Shown here piece after piece: positions 63,019-64,000 of a DNA stretch of 64,000 nucleotides. The translations under genes and the position numbers were made by a program. The stretch spans positions 1 through 64,000 of IMG/VR virus record IMGVR_UViG_3300047440_000580; one strand, written 5' to 3'. The notes beneath the pieces are model-generated. The model was not told where the DNA came from. It did no database searches and worked only from the letters and a program-made list of their open reading frames with translations. Position 1 is the first letter of the stretch; each line of letters starts with the position of its first letter. Source of the DNA: a virus.

Positions 63019-63053
63019 GCCCCCGGTGGCCAACGGCTACCGGGGGCTTTTCT
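63019..63053 (+). terminator. Rho-independent terminator
   Basis: GCCCCCGGT (63019-63027) pairs with ACCGGGGGC (63039-63047), followed by TTTTCT. It ends the rightward transcript; nothing is seen between it and the leftward gene at 63218. Confidence 0.85.
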
Positions 63054-63217
63054 ATGCCCACGGGACGCCTCGCCTCTAAGCCCTGGCCAGATACCTCTAG
63101 CTCGACATAGAACGAGGGGCCCAGCTCTTCTCCTCCCAGATCCGCCTCTAAGCCCCTGCTACTCTACGCGCGCGCGAGGGGCCGTATCGCGGGCGGGTAT
63201 CGGGCGAGGCCATCTCT

Positions 63218-63508
63218 TCACCCGCCCCAGTAGCACCTCCCGTACTGCGCCAGGTAGTCCCGGTGCGCCTGCCCGCTTCTTCCACAGTCGAAGCACGGCC
63301 TCTCTAGCTCCTCGAACTTCTCGAGGAAGAGAGACATGGGCCGGTCCCAGGGCAGGTCCTTCTTGAACTGAGGGGGTGACTCCTCGTAGACGGCCCTCTC
63401 CTCCTGGGTCTCGCTGTCCCTTGTCACGCTGAGGAGCACGTAGGTCTGCCTGGTCTTCAGGTTGACGTACTCTCTCCCTGGCTTGATCGCGTCTCTCCTC
63501 ATGCTCAT
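63218..63508 (-). CDS. Small Cys-containing protein
   Basis: The 96-residue protein starts at ATG 63508 (ATGA overlap) and ends with CFDCGRSGQAHRDYLAQYGR, a probable zinc site. Not recognised. Confidence 0.68.
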   Translation of the reverse strand: MSMRRDAIKPGREYVNLKTRQTYVLLSVTRDSETQEERAVYEESPPQFKKDLPWDRPMSLFLEKFEELERPCFDCGRSGQAHRDYLAQYGRCYWGG

Positions 63509-63783
63509 GTCTGCCCGACCTCCTCTTCGATCTCGTTGTACAGGTCGTAGAACTCCTCTTGCCCGAGGCTGTCCTCCCCGATCAGGTCCATCGTCTTCCT
63601 GAGGAGTACCTTCAGCCTCTCGTTCTCCTCTTCGGCGGTCTCTTTGCTCAGTTCTTTGTTGGCCGCCCGCGCCCTGCCCTTCAGGGGCTTGTCGGACTTC
63701 ATGATGCCCTTGCAGGTACGGCACCTCCGCTCCGTCTTCGGGGAGTTGTGTCTGGCCGTCTTTCCCTTGCCGTATTTCTGCAT
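63505..63783 (-). CDS. Small protein with CxxC and coiled-coil
   Basis: The 92-residue protein has a basic N-terminus with CRTC near residue 21 and an acidic coiled-coil C-terminus. Not recognised. Confidence 0.66.
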   Translation of the reverse strand: MQKYGKGKTARHNSPKTERRCRTCKGIMKSDKPLKGRARAANKELSKETAEEENERLKVLLRKTMDLIGEDSLGQEEFYDLYNEIEEEVGQT

Positions 63784-63786
63784 GTC

Positions 63787-64000
63787 TTAGCCCACCTTGT
63801 TCCAGATGGAGTTGGCTTGCCGCGCCGATTCCGTCTGGCGATCGTACTCCTCGGCCTGTCTACGTTCCTCCGCCCGACGGACCGGGTCGTGAAAGAACGG
63901 GCCCTTGATCTCCTTCCCGGGCTTCAGGGTGTAGCGTCTGGTCTCGGGGTGCTGGACCATCCAGAGGGAGATCAGGCCCTGGCGGTTGCCCGAGCCGTAG
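63787..64000 (-). CDS. Partial unknown protein, N-terminus beyond the window
   Basis: The minus frame is open from the right edge to the TAA at 63787-63789 (70 codons). The visible part is basic (ETRRYTLKPGKEIKG, then RRAEERRQAEEYDRQ) and unrecognised. Confidence 0.62.
   Translation of the reverse strand, partial: YGSGNRQGLISLWMVQHPETRRYTLKPGKEIKGPFFHDPVRRAEERRQAEEYDRQTESARQANSIWNKVG

Overview
This window is a stretch of a large tailed-phage genome, almost certainly a contractile-tailed (myovirus) T4-type phage with a big, gene-rich genome. The signs are T4-like baseplate proteins (gp6-, gp25- and gp5-like), a gp55-like late sigma factor, dense unidirectional genes with ATGA/GTGA overlaps, and a very large tRNA array. 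The DNA is GC-rich. LPS-heptose-type enzymes suggest a Gram-negative host, but the host cannot be named from the sequence.

Layout. 1-9.3 kb (minus strand): baseplate/tail proteins ending with the sigma factor. 9.3-10 kb: small genes. 10-29.4 kb (minus): a long sugar operon with split ADP-heptose synthesis enzymes (two PfkB/HldE-type kinases, an HldE-type nucleotidyltransferase, a HAD phosphatase), transaldolase, RpiB-type isomerase, class II aldolase, sugar dehydrogenase, epimerase, methyltransferases, a deacetylase and many glycosyltransferases, including a 1041-residue three-domain fusion. 29.4-31.1 kb: a PD-(D/E)XK nuclease and a coiled-coil pair. 31.5-39.7 kb (minus): about 48 tRNA or tRNA-like genes interleaved with a few CDSs. 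Inside this array sits a complete bacterial-type RNase P RNA (37479-37760), a 95-nt multi-helix RNA, and a gene whose tRNA halves are in swapped order (38034-38104), that is, a circularly permuted tRNA. 40-55.3 kb (mostly minus): metabolic and repair genes (IscA-like, DinG-like helicase, HhH glycosylase, RtcB RNA ligase, MutM, peptide deformylase, 3D-domain protein, archaemetzincin) and many small genes. 55.4-63 kb (plus): RadA-like ATPase, HAD/RNA-repair-type protein and a train of tiny coupled genes, an AT-rich control region with a perfect 14-bp inverted repeat, and a paralogous protein pair. 63.2-64 kb: minus-strand genes running off the edge.

How it fits together. The tRNA array, RNase P RNA, RtcB ligase, HAD-SAK protein and peptide deformylase form a phage-owned tRNA-maturation and translation-support package. 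A permuted tRNA needs end processing by RNase P and joining of its anticodon-loop ends, which RtcB could in principle do; that link is inference. A recurring extended -10 motif (TGTGRTATAATGG) marks operon starts, and at several genes it lies only six or seven bases before the ATG, predicting leaderless mRNAs.
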